A DNA stretch of 64,000 nt from JAAYCI01 sp964370045 (GCA_964370045.1 CAYJGZ010000014.1:1-64000); one strand, 5' to 3'; shown: positions 1 through 8,488, counted from the first letter of the stretch. Numbers and translations: made by a program. The notes: generated by a model from the letters alone, not told the origin.

Positions 1-737
1 ACCCGACAGACCCAACCGACCCAACTGACCCGACCGACCCAACTGACCCAACTGACCCGACAGACCCAACTGACCCAACCGACCCAACCGACCCAACTGA
101 CCCAACTGACCCAACAATACCGGTAACGCCTCCGGCAGACCCGGGCACTCCGGCGGACCCCGGCCCTCCGGCAGCACCTCCCGCTCCGCCAGCACCTCCC
201 GCTCCCGCAGCGGCAGATGACCCGGCAGCAATACCCACCCCGCCGCTACTTACCGACGCGGCTCCTCCTCCGGCACCTCCCCTTGACCCGGCAGACGCAG
301 AGGTAACACCTGAGGCTGCGGCAGAGGGCGCACACTGGTCACTGCTCAACCTCATGGCTGCACTGTTCTGTGCAATTACCGGAGTAATCATGATACTAAT
401 GATGCTGGTAAACAAGCTGAACAAGAAGAAGGACGAGGAACTGCAGGCGATTGCCATGGAGGCCGGACAGACCATCGACGAGGAGACCCTCGCCAAACGC
501 ACTAAGGCAGGATTTATCTGGCGCATAGGAGCTTTCCTTTTGGCTATCATCGCCATCGTTACCTTCCTGCTCACCGAGGATATTCGCAACCCGATGGTAT
601 GGGTGTGTGAATGGACTCCCCTGATGATTACCTACGCTATGGGTCAGGTTCTGGTAATGCTGGGTCTGCGCCAAACAATGCGCAATCCCGATTCACAGGA
701 CTGGGACGACCAAGAACTGCTGGACAATAACTTTTAG
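1..737 (+). CDS. C-terminal part of a Pro-Thr-Asp-repeat surface protein with membrane anchor (5' end outside window)
   Basis: The frame is open from the first base; the first complete codon is at base 3. It opens with twelve Pro-Thr-Asp triplets, followed by a Pro/Ala-rich spacer, and then a hydrophobic C-terminal domain. Membrane segments are encoded at about 340-410, 515-575 and 610-675, with a Lys-rich loop after the first. There is no LPXTG sorting motif, so anchoring would be by these segments. Large extracellular repeat proteins of gut Firmicutes (for example proteins with InlB-type repeats) often end in such a Pro-rich stalk plus a two- or three-helix membrane domain. That family assignment is from memory of the architecture. 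The extracellular domains that would reveal function lie upstream of the window. A strong terminator follows at 801. Confidence 0.7.
   Translation, partial: PTDPTDPTDPTDPTDPTDPTDPTDPTDPTDPTDPTDPTIPVTPPADPGTPADPGPPAAPPAPPAPPAPAAADDPAAIPTPPLLTDAAPPPAPPLDPADAEVTPEAAAEGAHWSLLNLMAALFCAITGVIMILMMLVNKLNKKKDEELQAIAMEAGQTIDEETLAKRTKAGFIWRIGAFLLAIIAIVTFLLTEDIRNPMVWVCEWTPLMITYAMGQVLVMLGLRQTMRNPDSQDWDDQELLDNNF
3..110 (+). repeat. Tandem 9-bp repeat encoding Pro-Thr-Asp x12
   Basis: Twelve 9-bp units of the form CCN-ACN-GAC run in frame. Third positions vary among units, so the protein repeat is conserved more tightly than the DNA. The array continues beyond the left edge. Confidence 0.9.
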
Positions 738-800
738 CTAAATAGCTTTATGTTTCGGCAGTAAGACCCGCTGTACTACACAGCTACAAATCAATACAAA

Positions 801-834
801 GAGCATCGGCAAGCTGCCGATGCTCTTTGATTTT
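801..834 (+). terminator. Rho-independent terminator of the surface protein gene
   Basis: A perfect 11-bp stem (GAGCATCGGCA / TGCCGATGCTC) with a 3-nt loop is followed by TTTGATTTTATT. From here to the promoter at 1048 the sequence holds no convincing gene. Short open frames there lack a ribosome site and look random. Confidence 0.85.
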
Positions 835-1009
835 ATTGGGTGATATATGTTGCACCAAAAGTAAAAAATCTGACGTGACCGCCATCAAAAAGTATAGTAT
901 TAAAAGGGTAGGGACTGAATGTATAGAATTGAAAATACTATGTGCCACACACGAAAAAAGGCGGCATGTTACCCTTGCCTACAGAAAAGGAGGTATATCA
1001 AAAAAGTAA

Positions 1010-1033
1010 AATCAACCATTTTGTCCACACCCT
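1010..1033 (-). repeat. Probable end fragment of the dispersed palindromic element
   Basis: Read on the minus strand the segment begins GGGTGTGGACAAA, identical over 13 bases to the left end of the full element at 53250, and then runs into a T-rich stretch like the left arm. No central hairpin or right arm is present. Confidence 0.4.
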
Positions 1034-1047
1034 ATGCGCCGTATGCC

Positions 1048-1077
1048 TTTACAAACCAAGTCTGTGCGTGATACAAT
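1048..1077 (+). promoter_or_regulatory. Sigma-A-type promoter for the zinc-ribbon membrane genes
   Basis: TTTACA at 1048-1053 and TACAAT at 1072-1077 are separated by 18 bp and lie about 50 bp before the ATG at 1130. Confidence 0.6.
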
Positions 1078-1129
1078 TAGCATGTAAAATTGACGTTTTC
1101 AAACAAAATTACACAGTGGGGGTGTATTT

Positions 1130-2302
1130 ATGAATTGTCCCGCATGTAACGCGGATATTTCGGATAGAGCCGACTTTTGCACACAGTGCGGTGCGGATGT
1201 TTCGGCGGGTTTTGCACAGCAAGCAAATACCGCTCCATCGAATGTGACATGTTCCGAGACAACATATAGCCAAGAGGTACCACAAGCGTATCAAGGCACA
1301 GGAGGCTATGACTCTCAAGCGCCACAAGATTACACGCAGGCACAACCTCAAGCTGAGCCACCTGCTCCACGGGGATACATGCAGCCACAGGGTGCACCGC
1401 AAGGAGTGCAGTACACGCAACACCATGTTGCAAGTGTGTATCCTAATATTCCACAGGCACAGCCCGCACAGCCACAGGTAAAAAACTTTGCAGCAAAGCC
1501 TCTTTTGGGGGCGGGCGCACTGAAAACCAAGGCGGACACTGTGTGCGGAATTTTCGGCATTGCTTTGGGCATACTTACGCTTGTTATTTATGGCTATTTT
1601 GCGGTGGAAATTGCGATGTGGGTCTCTCGCATCACCGCTATTTCTTCGGATGCGTTTGGGTCGATGTTTACTTTTAGCACACTTACAAAGCTCGGAATAC
1701 CATTCATTATTCATTGCGGCGCAATATTTATGGCTGTTTTGGCAGGGGTGCTCTTTATCGGCGGCGGCATCAATGCACTGCGTGTGGGTCGAGGCAAAAG
1801 CGCGCTTACAGCATCCACCGTGCTTTTGTGGTTTGTTCTTTTTGCAGGGGTGATAGCAATTCTTGTGTGGGCGGACTTTGACATGGGTGAGCTGAGCTAT
1901 GGCATTTTAGGCAAGCCTTTTGATTATTTTGGAATTATTGCCGTCCAAACGAGTGGGCCAAACCCGTATTTGACGTATGTGCCGTACATAGTCATGTTTG
2001 CTCCAAGTGCGGTGTTTGCAATAGTAATGGGTATTTTGCTGGTCTTTAAGAAAATGCGCAAGCGCACAATTATGCAAAATCGTGCCGTTGTAGCGCCGCT
2101 TGTTATGGCGGCGGCAGGTTCTGCTCATGCTTCGGCGATGGGCGCCGCTGTGGGTGCTGCGCAAAGTGGCGTGGCGAATGCGCCTTACTCTACAAATGTC
2201 ACCAATGTTTCGCTGAATGGAACATCTGCGCCACCGACAGCACCGCCTGCGGCTCAGCATTCTCCCTATACATATACAAGTAATCAGGGCGATGGCCGAT
2301 AG
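1130..2302 (+). CDS. Zinc-ribbon, Pro/Gln-rich four-helix membrane protein
   Basis: The 390-residue product starts with a compact zinc ribbon made of two CxxC pairs (Cys3/Cys6 and Cys17/Cys20). A Pro/Gln-rich linker of about 90 residues follows, then four hydrophobic segments (near residues 140-165, 195-220, 225-250 and 285-310), and a low-complexity Ala/Thr/Pro tail. The start is supported by GGGGGTG just upstream. N-terminal zinc ribbons joined to membrane domains are common in Clostridia and mostly uncharacterised. The downstream gene at 2371 repeats the same plan without the linker and is probably cotranscribed. No enzymatic motif is visible, so function is unknown. Confidence 0.75.
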   Translation: MNCPACNADISDRADFCTQCGADVSAGFAQQANTAPSNVTCSETTYSQEVPQAYQGTGGYDSQAPQDYTQAQPQAEPPAPRGYMQPQGAPQGVQYTQHHVASVYPNIPQAQPAQPQVKNFAAKPLLGAGALKTKADTVCGIFGIALGILTLVIYGYFAVEIAMWVSRITAISSDAFGSMFTFSTLTKLGIPFIIHCGAIFMAVLAGVLFIGGGINALRVGRGKSALTASTVLLWFVLFAGVIAILVWADFDMGELSYGILGKPFDYFGIIAVQTSGPNPYLTYVPYIVMFAPSAVFAIVMGILLVFKKMRKRTIMQNRAVVAPLVMAAAGSAHASAMGAAVGAAQSGVANAPYSTNVTNVSLNGTSAPPTAPPAAQHSPYTYTSNQGDGR

Positions 2303-2370
2303 CTTTTTGTGGATGTGCATAACCGAAGAGAAAAAATGTGCGCTGAAATGGCCGGCAAAGGAGTGTTTGG

Positions 2371-3144
2371 ATGAAGTGTCCTGTTTGTAAGCGCAAGCTA
2401 AAAGAGCATGTGGAGCAATGCCCATATTGCATGACACCGCTTGGGGAAAGTTTACGGGGAATCACCCTACCGTCTCGACGCACAGCAATTTGCATAGTCA
2501 CAGGCGTTTTAGCGCTTTTGCTGGGGGGCGCACTCGCGCTTTTTATGGGTGTACTTTTTGCATTTAGCATTGGCCCTACAATAGATGTTATGCGAGGGTT
2601 GCCACTGACAGATGATTTTTTTGCGGTGATGGTTATAGCGGATGAGCATTTGCAAGCACTACCTATGCTCTTGTATACCTTTTCGGTGCTTATGTGGGCA
2701 CTGGCAGGGGTTGTGCTGCTGTTTGGCGGGGTTTTCTCGCTGGCGACGGGTGGTGGAGAGCGACAGTTTCCTGCGGCGGTGGTGCTTATGTTGTTTGCGT
2801 TTTTTGCGCAGCTGACAGCGGCGATTTTGCTTGGACAAAATCTGGTCTCGGACACAAGCGGCATCTTTGAGTCCTTCTCGAAAACAATAGAGAATGGCCT
2901 AAGTGCGTATGTCTTACAGTTTGCGCTCATTTTAATGAGCGTAGTGATGACGATTTTGAAGCGGAAAGATGTGAAAAGCCTGAAAAAACAATACGCAAGG
3001 CAAAGGGAGATGCAGCGCAAAGCAATTCATGAGCCTGGGCTTGCACAAGCCGTCATTCAAGACTCTGCGGTAAAAACAGCGCAAGATACGCCGGTGCCCA
3101 CCGCTTTATCGGATGACATCGGCGAGCAGAGCACAAGCAAGTGA
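2371..3144 (+). CDS. Zinc-ribbon four-helix membrane protein
   Basis: The 257-residue product begins with two CxxC pairs (MKCPVC...CPYC), then carries four hydrophobic segments near residues 42-68, 90-118, 130-152 and 175-195, and a charged tail. A ribosome site (AAAGGAG) sits 8 bases before the ATG. It lies 68 bp after a gene of the same plan (1130-2302), so the two probably form one transcription unit and may work together at the membrane. No catalytic motif is recognisable and the role is unknown. Confidence 0.75.
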   Translation: MKCPVCKRKLKEHVEQCPYCMTPLGESLRGITLPSRRTAICIVTGVLALLLGGALALFMGVLFAFSIGPTIDVMRGLPLTDDFFAVMVIADEHLQALPMLLYTFSVLMWALAGVVLLFGGVFSLATGGGERQFPAAVVLMLFAFFAQLTAAILLGQNLVSDTSGIFESFSKTIENGLSAYVLQFALILMSVVMTILKRKDVKSLKKQYARQREMQRKAIHEPGLAQAVIQDSAVKTAQDTPVPTALSDDIGEQSTSK

Positions 3145-3236
3145 ATGCCTAAAATTAAATAGTGCTTAAATAAGCCGTATACCTGCTAAAAGTGGGATGT
3201 GCGGCTATTGTTTTTATTTGCATCAATTTTCATCGC

Positions 3237-3335
3237 CTAAATGAAATCCAAATCCTCTTCCTCGATGGGTGCAAATCCTGCGTATGCGGTAATGAGCAGA
3301 ATGAGAGCGATAAGCCCGACTGTAAAAATACCCAT
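3237..3335 (-). CDS. Tiny single-helix membrane peptide (32 aa)
   Basis: The frame encodes 32 residues: a hydrophobic helix near the N-terminus (MGIFTVGLIALILLITAYAG) and an acidic tail of the form EEEDLDFI. An AGAAAGGGA ribosome site lies 6 bases before the ATG, which favours this start over longer in-frame ones. It resembles in plan the two tiny membrane proteins at 23950 and 24172. The gene is a prediction from ribosome site plus hydrophobic pattern; no family is recognised. Confidence 0.45.
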   Translation of the reverse strand: MGIFTVGLIALILLITAYAGFAPIEEEDLDFI

Positions 3336-3344
3336 TTTGAATCC

Positions 3345-3640
3345 CTTTCTATTGAGAGCTGTTTGCGTCAAAGAGCGTGAAATGAAAAGGCAAAATAAAT
3401 ATGGTGATGAAGTAAGCAAATAGTAGCATTGCTGTGTGGTGAAAAAAGTCGAAGCACAAAGGTAAAAATGACGATAATTGTGAAAAAATCAGTGAATGCA
3501 TATGATTGAATAGCTATATGCGCGCATGAATATGCAGCGCAAAAGAGGGTGTTTTTTTGAAGGATGTTCGCACAATGATGCACTATTTTGAGGATAAGTG
3601 AATATGATGCTGTGGTGATACACATGGCTGCTGAAACATT
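3345..3640. other. Gene-free stretch upstream of the arg promoter
   Basis: About 300 bp of A/T-rich sequence between the tiny minus-strand gene and the argC control region. A minus-strand open frame here has no ribosome site and unusual composition. I see no RNA structure or repeat in it. Confidence 0.5.
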
Positions 3641-3643
3641 ACA

Positions 3644-3659
3644 GAATAAATATTTATTC
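3644..3659. promoter_or_regulatory. ARG-box-like palindrome upstream of argC
   Basis: GAATAAATATTTATTC is a perfect 16-bp palindrome just before the -35 region. A second, imperfect site, ATGAATAAATATACAT (3678-3693), lies between -35 and -10. ArgR/AhrC operators in Firmicutes are A/T-rich palindromes with GAAT/ATTC halves, often in pairs, so arginine-dependent repression is a reasonable inference. The argR gene is not in the window. Confidence 0.6.
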
Positions 3660-3668
3660 ATATAGTGC

Positions 3669-3697
3669 TTGACTTTATGAATAAATATACATATAAT
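3669..3697 (+). promoter_or_regulatory. Promoter of the arg gene cluster
   Basis: TTGACT (3669-3674) and TATAAT (3692-3697) are spaced by exactly 17 bp, about 65 bp before argC. An ARG-box-like site overlaps the spacer. Confidence 0.75.
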
Positions 3698-3760
3698 ACA
3701 AGTAGCAAATTGTTTGTCATACAACACAAAGTGAGCCGATTACAAGAGGAAGGCGCTATT

Positions 3761-4720
3761 ATGAATAAATATACAGTATACATTGACGGTGCGGCAGGAA
3801 CGACGGGCTTGCAAATCGAACAGCGCCTTTCAGCACAGCAAGATATAGAGCTTATTACATTGAATGAGGAAGTGCGCAAAAGCCTGTCTCATCGCCTTGC
3901 GGCGGTGCGGCAGGCAGATGTGTCGATGCTGTGCCTGCCGGATGCCGCCGCAAAGGAACTGGTGCAGTACGCACAGGCGCAGGATAAGATATGCGATGCC
4001 AGCACAGCACACCGCACAGCGCCGGGGTGGGTGTATGGATTTGCAGAGCTTGAGGGACGGCGAGAGCTACTGAAAGGTGCACACCGTGTGGCTGTCCCCG
4101 GGTGTCATGCCGGTGCGTTTTTGTCCGTTGTGGCACCGCTTGTACAGCGTAATATACTTTCGCCGGATGCCCATGTTACCAGCCACTCACTTACGGGATA
4201 CTCGGGCGGTGGCAAAGCAATGATAGCGGGGTATGAGAATAAAGAGCGTTCTGTTTCATACGATGCTCCGAGAATTTATGCCTTGGGTCTAACACACAAG
4301 CACCTGCCTGAGATGATGGCCATTAGCGGGCTTGATACCCCGCCTTTGTTTAGCCCGATAGTGGCGGATTATTATAGCGGCCTTATGCTCAGCGTGCCGT
4401 TTAACGCCTCACAGCTGACGCAAAAGTACCGAAGTGTGCAGGCACTTTTTGAGTTTTACAGTGAGTACTATGCGGGCGAGCGGCTGGTGCGGGTGATGGA
4501 CGAAAGAGACCTGCCAAGCGATAATATGCTCTGTGCAAGCGAGATGGCAGGTCTTGATGAAATGCAAATTTACGTGCTGGGCAATAACGAGACGCCGCTT
4601 GTTGTAGCAAGAATGGATAACTTGGGCAAGGGTGCGGCAGGCTCTGCGATACAGTGTTTGAACTTAATGCTTGGCAGAGACGAGTACGCAGGGCTTCGCA
4701 TGAGCGAAAAAAATAGTTGA
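3761..4720 (+). CDS. argC: N-acetyl-gamma-glutamyl-phosphate reductase (type 2)
   Basis: ArgC reduces N-acetylglutamyl phosphate to the semialdehyde with NADPH in cytoplasmic arginine synthesis. The N-terminal dinucleotide fold shows a GAAGTTG loop and the active-site cysteine sits in VPGCHAGA. At 319 residues it matches the shorter type 2 ArgC group rather than the roughly 340-residue type 1. I chose the ATG at 3761 because GAGGAAGG precedes it. An earlier in-frame ATG at 3665 would precede the promoter's -10 box. The gene opens the argC-J-B-D-F cluster and is probably controlled by the ARG boxes at 3644-3693. Confidence 0.93.
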   Translation: MNKYTVYIDGAAGTTGLQIEQRLSAQQDIELITLNEEVRKSLSHRLAAVRQADVSMLCLPDAAAKELVQYAQAQDKICDASTAHRTAPGWVYGFAELEGRRELLKGAHRVAVPGCHAGAFLSVVAPLVQRNILSPDAHVTSHSLTGYSGGGKAMIAGYENKERSVSYDAPRIYALGLTHKHLPEMMAISGLDTPPLFSPIVADYYSGLMLSVPFNASQLTQKYRSVQALFEFYSEYYAGERLVRVMDERDLPSDNMLCASEMAGLDEMQIYVLGNNETPLVVARMDNLGKGAAGSAIQCLNLMLGRDEYAGLRMSEKNS

Positions 4721-4822
4721 TGAAAGAGCACTTGTAGCTTTGAGCAAGCACAAAATATACGACAAACTAAAGGTGAAACCATATCTTTGTGATGTGTTTT
4801 TATGCAATATGGAGGAATAAAC

Positions 4823-6046
4823 ATGCAAAATTACGAGAGCGTGCAGGGCGGCATTTGCGCCGCCGCAGGGTTTAAGGCGGCAGGGGTTCATTGTGGAATC
4901 AGGCCCAACAAAACAAAAAAAGACCTCATGATGGTGCTTAGCGATGTGAATTGCTCTGCGGCGGCTGTGTACACGCAAAACAAGGTCAAGGGTGCACCTT
5001 TGACGCTGACACGCAAAAATATTGCAGATGGTTACGCAAGGGGAATTTTGTGCAACAGCGGAAACGCAAACACATGCGCACCAAACGGGCTTGAGCTTGC
5101 ACAAAAATGTGCACAGCTTGCGGCGGATGCGACAAGCCTTGCACCGTCCGATTTCGTCATTGCATCGACGGGAGTTATCGGGCAGGAAATCCCCATAGAG
5201 CCGTTTGAGGCGGGCATACCCGAGCTTGTGAAGAATTTGAGCTCACAGGGAAGCGCCGACGCAGGCATGGCGATTATGACAACAGACACAAGACTGAAAG
5301 AGTTTGCGGTTCAGTTTGATATAGGCAGCAGAAAGTGCCATGTGGGCGGCGTGTGTAAAGGCTCCGGAATGATAAATATCAACATGGCAACGACACTTAT
5401 TTTTGTCACTACGGATGTTGCCATAACGCCCGAGATGCTCCAAAAGGCTATTGATAGAGTGGTGCCGCTCACGCTGAACCAGGTGTGTATAGACGGCGAC
5501 ACCAGCACAAACGACATGGCGGTGGTGCTGGCGAGCGGCCTTGCGAACAACGCCGAGATTACGAGCGAGGATGCCGCATATGATGTTTTTTGCGGTGCAT
5601 TGCAGGATATTATGTGCAAAATGTCTCGTTCGCTTGCGGGTGACGGCGAGGGTGCAACAAAGCTTTTGGACTGCACGGTGAGCGGTGCAACAGACGATGC
5701 TACGGCAAGAGCTATTGCCAAAAGTGTCATTTCGAGCAGCCTGTTCAAGTCGGCAATGTTTGGTGCAGATGCAAACTGGGGCAGGGTGCTGTGCGCAGTG
5801 GGCTACACTCCCGGCGACTTTCCCGTGGACAACATCTCGCTCACGCTAAAGAGTAGCGCTGGTAGCATAAAAGTGTGCGAGGCTTCTGCGCACTATGCCT
5901 TTAGTGAGGACGATGCAGCGCATGTTTTGTTCCAAGACGAGATAGAGGTGCTCATAGATATGGGCACGGGAAGCGGCATGGGCAAAGCGTGGGGTTGCGA
6001 CCTTACGTACGATTATGTGAAGATAAACGGCGACTATCGCACCTAA
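4823..6046 (+). CDS. argJ: Bifunctional glutamate N-acetyltransferase / amino-acid N-acetyltransferase
   Basis: ArgJ moves the acetyl group from N-acetylornithine back to glutamate, closing the cyclic arginine pathway. The 407-residue precursor contains the signature KGSGMININMATT. In this family the chain cleaves itself before the conserved Thr (here about Thr190) to give alpha and beta subunits. The start at 4823 is preceded by GGAGG at good spacing. No separate argA or argE is present in the window, which fits the cyclic route. Whether it also uses acetyl-CoA cannot be read from the sequence. Confidence 0.94.
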   Translation: MQNYESVQGGICAAAGFKAAGVHCGIRPNKTKKDLMMVLSDVNCSAAAVYTQNKVKGAPLTLTRKNIADGYARGILCNSGNANTCAPNGLELAQKCAQLAADATSLAPSDFVIASTGVIGQEIPIEPFEAGIPELVKNLSSQGSADAGMAIMTTDTRLKEFAVQFDIGSRKCHVGGVCKGSGMININMATTLIFVTTDVAITPEMLQKAIDRVVPLTLNQVCIDGDTSTNDMAVVLASGLANNAEITSEDAAYDVFCGALQDIMCKMSRSLAGDGEGATKLLDCTVSGATDDATARAIAKSVISSSLFKSAMFGADANWGRVLCAVGYTPGDFPVDNISLTLKSSAGSIKVCEASAHYAFSEDDAAHVLFQDEIEVLIDMGTGSGMGKAWGCDLTYDYVKINGDYRT

Positions 6047-6070
6047 AGTTCATCGGGAGTTTTGAAAAAA

Positions 6071-6142
6071 GAGTGGACATATAGCGTTGATTTAGAAGTA
6101 AAGTTAAACGTGAAAACTAAGCCGCCGCTTTTGCACACACTC
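6071..6142 (-). repeat. Core-deleted copy of the dispersed palindromic element
   Basis: Read on the plus strand the segment starts GAGTGGACATATAG and continues into a GATTTAGAA stretch, matching the reverse complement of the right arm of full copies. It ends in TTTTGCACACAC like the reverse complement of the left arm. The central GC-rich hairpin is missing. It lies in the argJ-argB spacer. Confidence 0.6.
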
Positions 6143-6198
6143 AAAATATACATGTATAAAGGAAGCTCGTATTTTTGTAGCAAAGGACAGGATTATTT

Positions 6199-7059
6199 AT
6201 GGAGCAACCCAGAATAAATGTGATGGCAGACGTGATGGCGGAGGCGATGCCATACATAAAAAAGTACAAAGGTAAGACGATTGTCGTGAAGTACGGCGGC
6301 AGTGCAATGGAGAGCAAGGAGCTGAAAGCCGCCGTAATGAGCGACCTTACACTGCTTGCACTTACGGGAATTAGAGTGGTGCTGGTGCACGGTGGCGGCC
6401 CTGAAATATCACGCCAGCTAAAGCGCATCGGCAAGAAAAGCGAGTTCGTGAACGGCCTGCGTGTGACGGACGAGGAGACAATGCAGGTGGTTCAGCAGGC
6501 GCTGGCAGGCAAGGTGAACAAGGACCTTGTGGCACTGCTCGGCGGAAAAGGCATAGGCCTTTGCGGCATGGACGGCGGTATGTTGTTGTGCAAAAAACAC
6601 GTAAGCACGCCGGACCTCGGCTTTGTGGGCGAGATTGAAAAGGTGGATACGCAGCTTTTGAATTTTGCGCTAAACTCTGGATTTATACCCGTTATCGCCA
6701 CTATTGGTGCGGACGAAGAGGGCATTGCGTACAACATAAACGCAGATACAACCGCAGGCAAAATAGCGGTGGCACTGGGTGCAACAAAATACATCACCAT
6801 GACGGACGTGGCAGGGCTGTTGCAGGATAAAAACGATGAAACGTCCATTATCACCGATGTAGATATCGGCAAAGTAGACGAGCTTATTAAGCAGGGTATC
6901 ATTGAGGGCGGAATGATACCAAAGGTGCAGGGCTGCGTGGAGTGTATACAAGAGGGTGTGAGTGAGGCTGTCATTATAGATGGGCGTATGCCACACTCCA
7001 TACTGTTGGAGATTTTTTCCGCAAGGGGAAGCGGCACATTGCTACGAAAAAAGAGTTAA
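6199..7059 (+). CDS. argB: Acetylglutamate kinase
   Basis: ArgB phosphorylates N-acetylglutamate with ATP, the second step of arginine synthesis. The 286-residue protein shows the amino-acid-kinase motifs VVKYGGSAM (phosphate-binding Lys) and LVHGGGPEI, and the late Gly-rich region EGGMIPK. About 25 residues precede the first strand. Such an N-terminal helix is typical of arginine-inhibited, hexameric acetylglutamate kinases, which fits a pathway with ArgJ where this enzyme is the control point. It follows argJ after a spacer occupied by a degenerate repeat element. Confidence 0.95.
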   Translation: MEQPRINVMADVMAEAMPYIKKYKGKTIVVKYGGSAMESKELKAAVMSDLTLLALTGIRVVLVHGGGPEISRQLKRIGKKSEFVNGLRVTDEETMQVVQQALAGKVNKDLVALLGGKGIGLCGMDGGMLLCKKHVSTPDLGFVGEIEKVDTQLLNFALNSGFIPVIATIGADEEGIAYNINADTTAGKIAVALGATKYITMTDVAGLLQDKNDETSIITDVDIGKVDELIKQGIIEGGMIPKVQGCVECIQEGVSEAVIIDGRMPHSILLEIFSARGSGTLLRKKS

Positions 7060-7186
7060 ATTCGGCGGTAATAAATTGATGTAGTTTATTCATATGTAAA
7101 ATATTTAGATGTATAATTGAAATATGATGATTTTACATCAATAAATACATTAACAACAAAACACACGAACAAACGAGGAAAATTTT

Positions 7187-8374
7187 ATGACAAGCGAGAA
7201 AATTAAGGCGATAGATTCGCAGTATGTACTGCCTACATACGCAAGGCAAGATTTGTGCCTTGTGAAGGGTAAGGGCTGTCAAGTTTGGGATGCCGAGGGC
7301 AACGAGTACTTGGATTTTGGCAGTGGCATAGGCGTGAACAGCTTGGGCTGGGCGGATGACGCATGGCAAAATGCGGTGGCACAGCAGGCGGCCACGCTAC
7401 AGCACACAAGCAACCTTTACTACACCATCCCCGGCGCAAAATTGGCCGAGGCACTGTGCGAAAAAACAGGCATGGACAAGGTGTTTTTTGGCAACAGCGG
7501 CGCTGAGGCAAACGAAGGCGCTATAAAGGCGGCACGCAAGTACAGCCACATGAAATACGGCAAGGGAAGGCATGTTATTGTTGCATTGCAAAACTCCTTT
7601 CACGGGCGCACCATGGCAACACTCAGCGCCACGGGTCAGGATGTTTTTCACCAGCACTTTTTTCCGTTTGTGGAGGGCTTTGTGCACGTACCTGTGGGAG
7701 ATTTGGCCGCACTTGAGGCGGCACTCACGCCCGAGGTGTGCGCTGTTTTGGCGGAGCCAATCCAGGGCGAGGGCGGTGTTGTGCCGCTGGGCGCAGAATA
7801 TCTGCAGACAGTGCAGGCGCTGTGCCGTAAAAAAGACATACTGCTCGTGATGGACGAAGTTCAGACGGGCGTTGGGCGTAGCGGTGCATTCTTGGCAAGC
7901 ACCAAGGCAGGTATCTCACCCGATATAGTCAGCCTTGCAAAAGGACTGGGTGGCGGCCTGCCCATAGGCGCCGTACTGCTTGCGAAAACATGTTCCGACG
8001 CACTGGGCAAGGGCGACCACGCCACGACTTTTGGGGCAAACCCTGTTTGCTGTGCGGGTGCGCTGCAGGTGATGGAGCGCATGACGGACGACTTTTTGGC
8101 GCAGGTAGGTAAAAAAGGCGAGCTACTGCGCGAAAAGCTGAAAAGCCTGCCGGGCGTACAGCAGGTGAGCGGCGATGGCCTGATGCTGGGAATCACGTTT
8201 GAAGAGTCTGTCGAGGCAGCAAAGGTGAACAGCATGGCGATGAAAAAAGGCCTTTTGTGCCTCACCGCAAAGCACCGCCTACGCCTTTTGCCCCCGCTTG
8301 TGATAACCGAAGCGGAAATAGAAAAGGGCATAGCCATACTTGAGGATGTGCTGAAAGAGCTTGCGAACGGGTAG
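7187..8374 (+). CDS. argD: Acetylornithine aminotransferase
   Basis: ArgD converts N-acetylglutamate semialdehyde to N-acetylornithine using glutamate and PLP. The 395-residue class-III aminotransferase shows the PLP phosphate loop in GNSGAEANE, the Asp of MDEVQTGVGR, and the Schiff-base lysine in SLAKGLGGG. A ribosome site (GAGGAAAA) precedes the ATG at 7187. It is fourth in the argC-J-B-D-F order. Related enzymes can act on succinyl-diaminopimelate or GABA, but the context makes arginine synthesis the likely role. Confidence 0.94.
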   Translation: MTSEKIKAIDSQYVLPTYARQDLCLVKGKGCQVWDAEGNEYLDFGSGIGVNSLGWADDAWQNAVAQQAATLQHTSNLYYTIPGAKLAEALCEKTGMDKVFFGNSGAEANEGAIKAARKYSHMKYGKGRHVIVALQNSFHGRTMATLSATGQDVFHQHFFPFVEGFVHVPVGDLAALEAALTPEVCAVLAEPIQGEGGVVPLGAEYLQTVQALCRKKDILLVMDEVQTGVGRSGAFLASTKAGISPDIVSLAKGLGGGLPIGAVLLAKTCSDALGKGDHATTFGANPVCCAGALQVMERMTDDFLAQVGKKGELLREKLKSLPGVQQVSGDGLMLGITFEESVEAAKVNSMAMKKGLLCLTAKHRLRLLPPLVITEAEIEKGIAILEDVLKELANG

Positions 8375-8431
8375 TGCTCGCATCTTTTGATAAATAAACT
8401 GCGACATTTGCCTACAAACACCGAAACGGAG

Positions 8432-8465
8432 GTTAATAGTTTGAAACAAGTTTCAAACTATTAAC
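8432..8465. repeat. Perfect 16-bp inverted repeat before argF, followed by a direct repeat
   Basis: GTTAATAGTTTGAAAC and its exact complement are separated by AA. The right arm runs into two tandem copies of TTAACTCTAAAATC (8461-8474 and 8475-8488). A GGAGG lies just before the left arm, so an older ribosome site may have been separated from argF by insertion of this structure. Confidence 0.75.
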
Positions 8466-8488
8466 TCTAAAATCTTAACTCTAAAATC

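Noticed and set aside
827..1133. Two short plus-strand open frames before the zinc-ribbon gene
   Set aside because: No ribosome site, odd composition, overlap with a promoter and an element fragment; they look random.
3368..3727. A 119-residue minus-strand frame upstream of argC
   Set aside because: It overlaps the arg promoter and operator, has no ribosome site and encodes a Cys/His/Phe-rich product typical of noncoding A/T-rich DNA.
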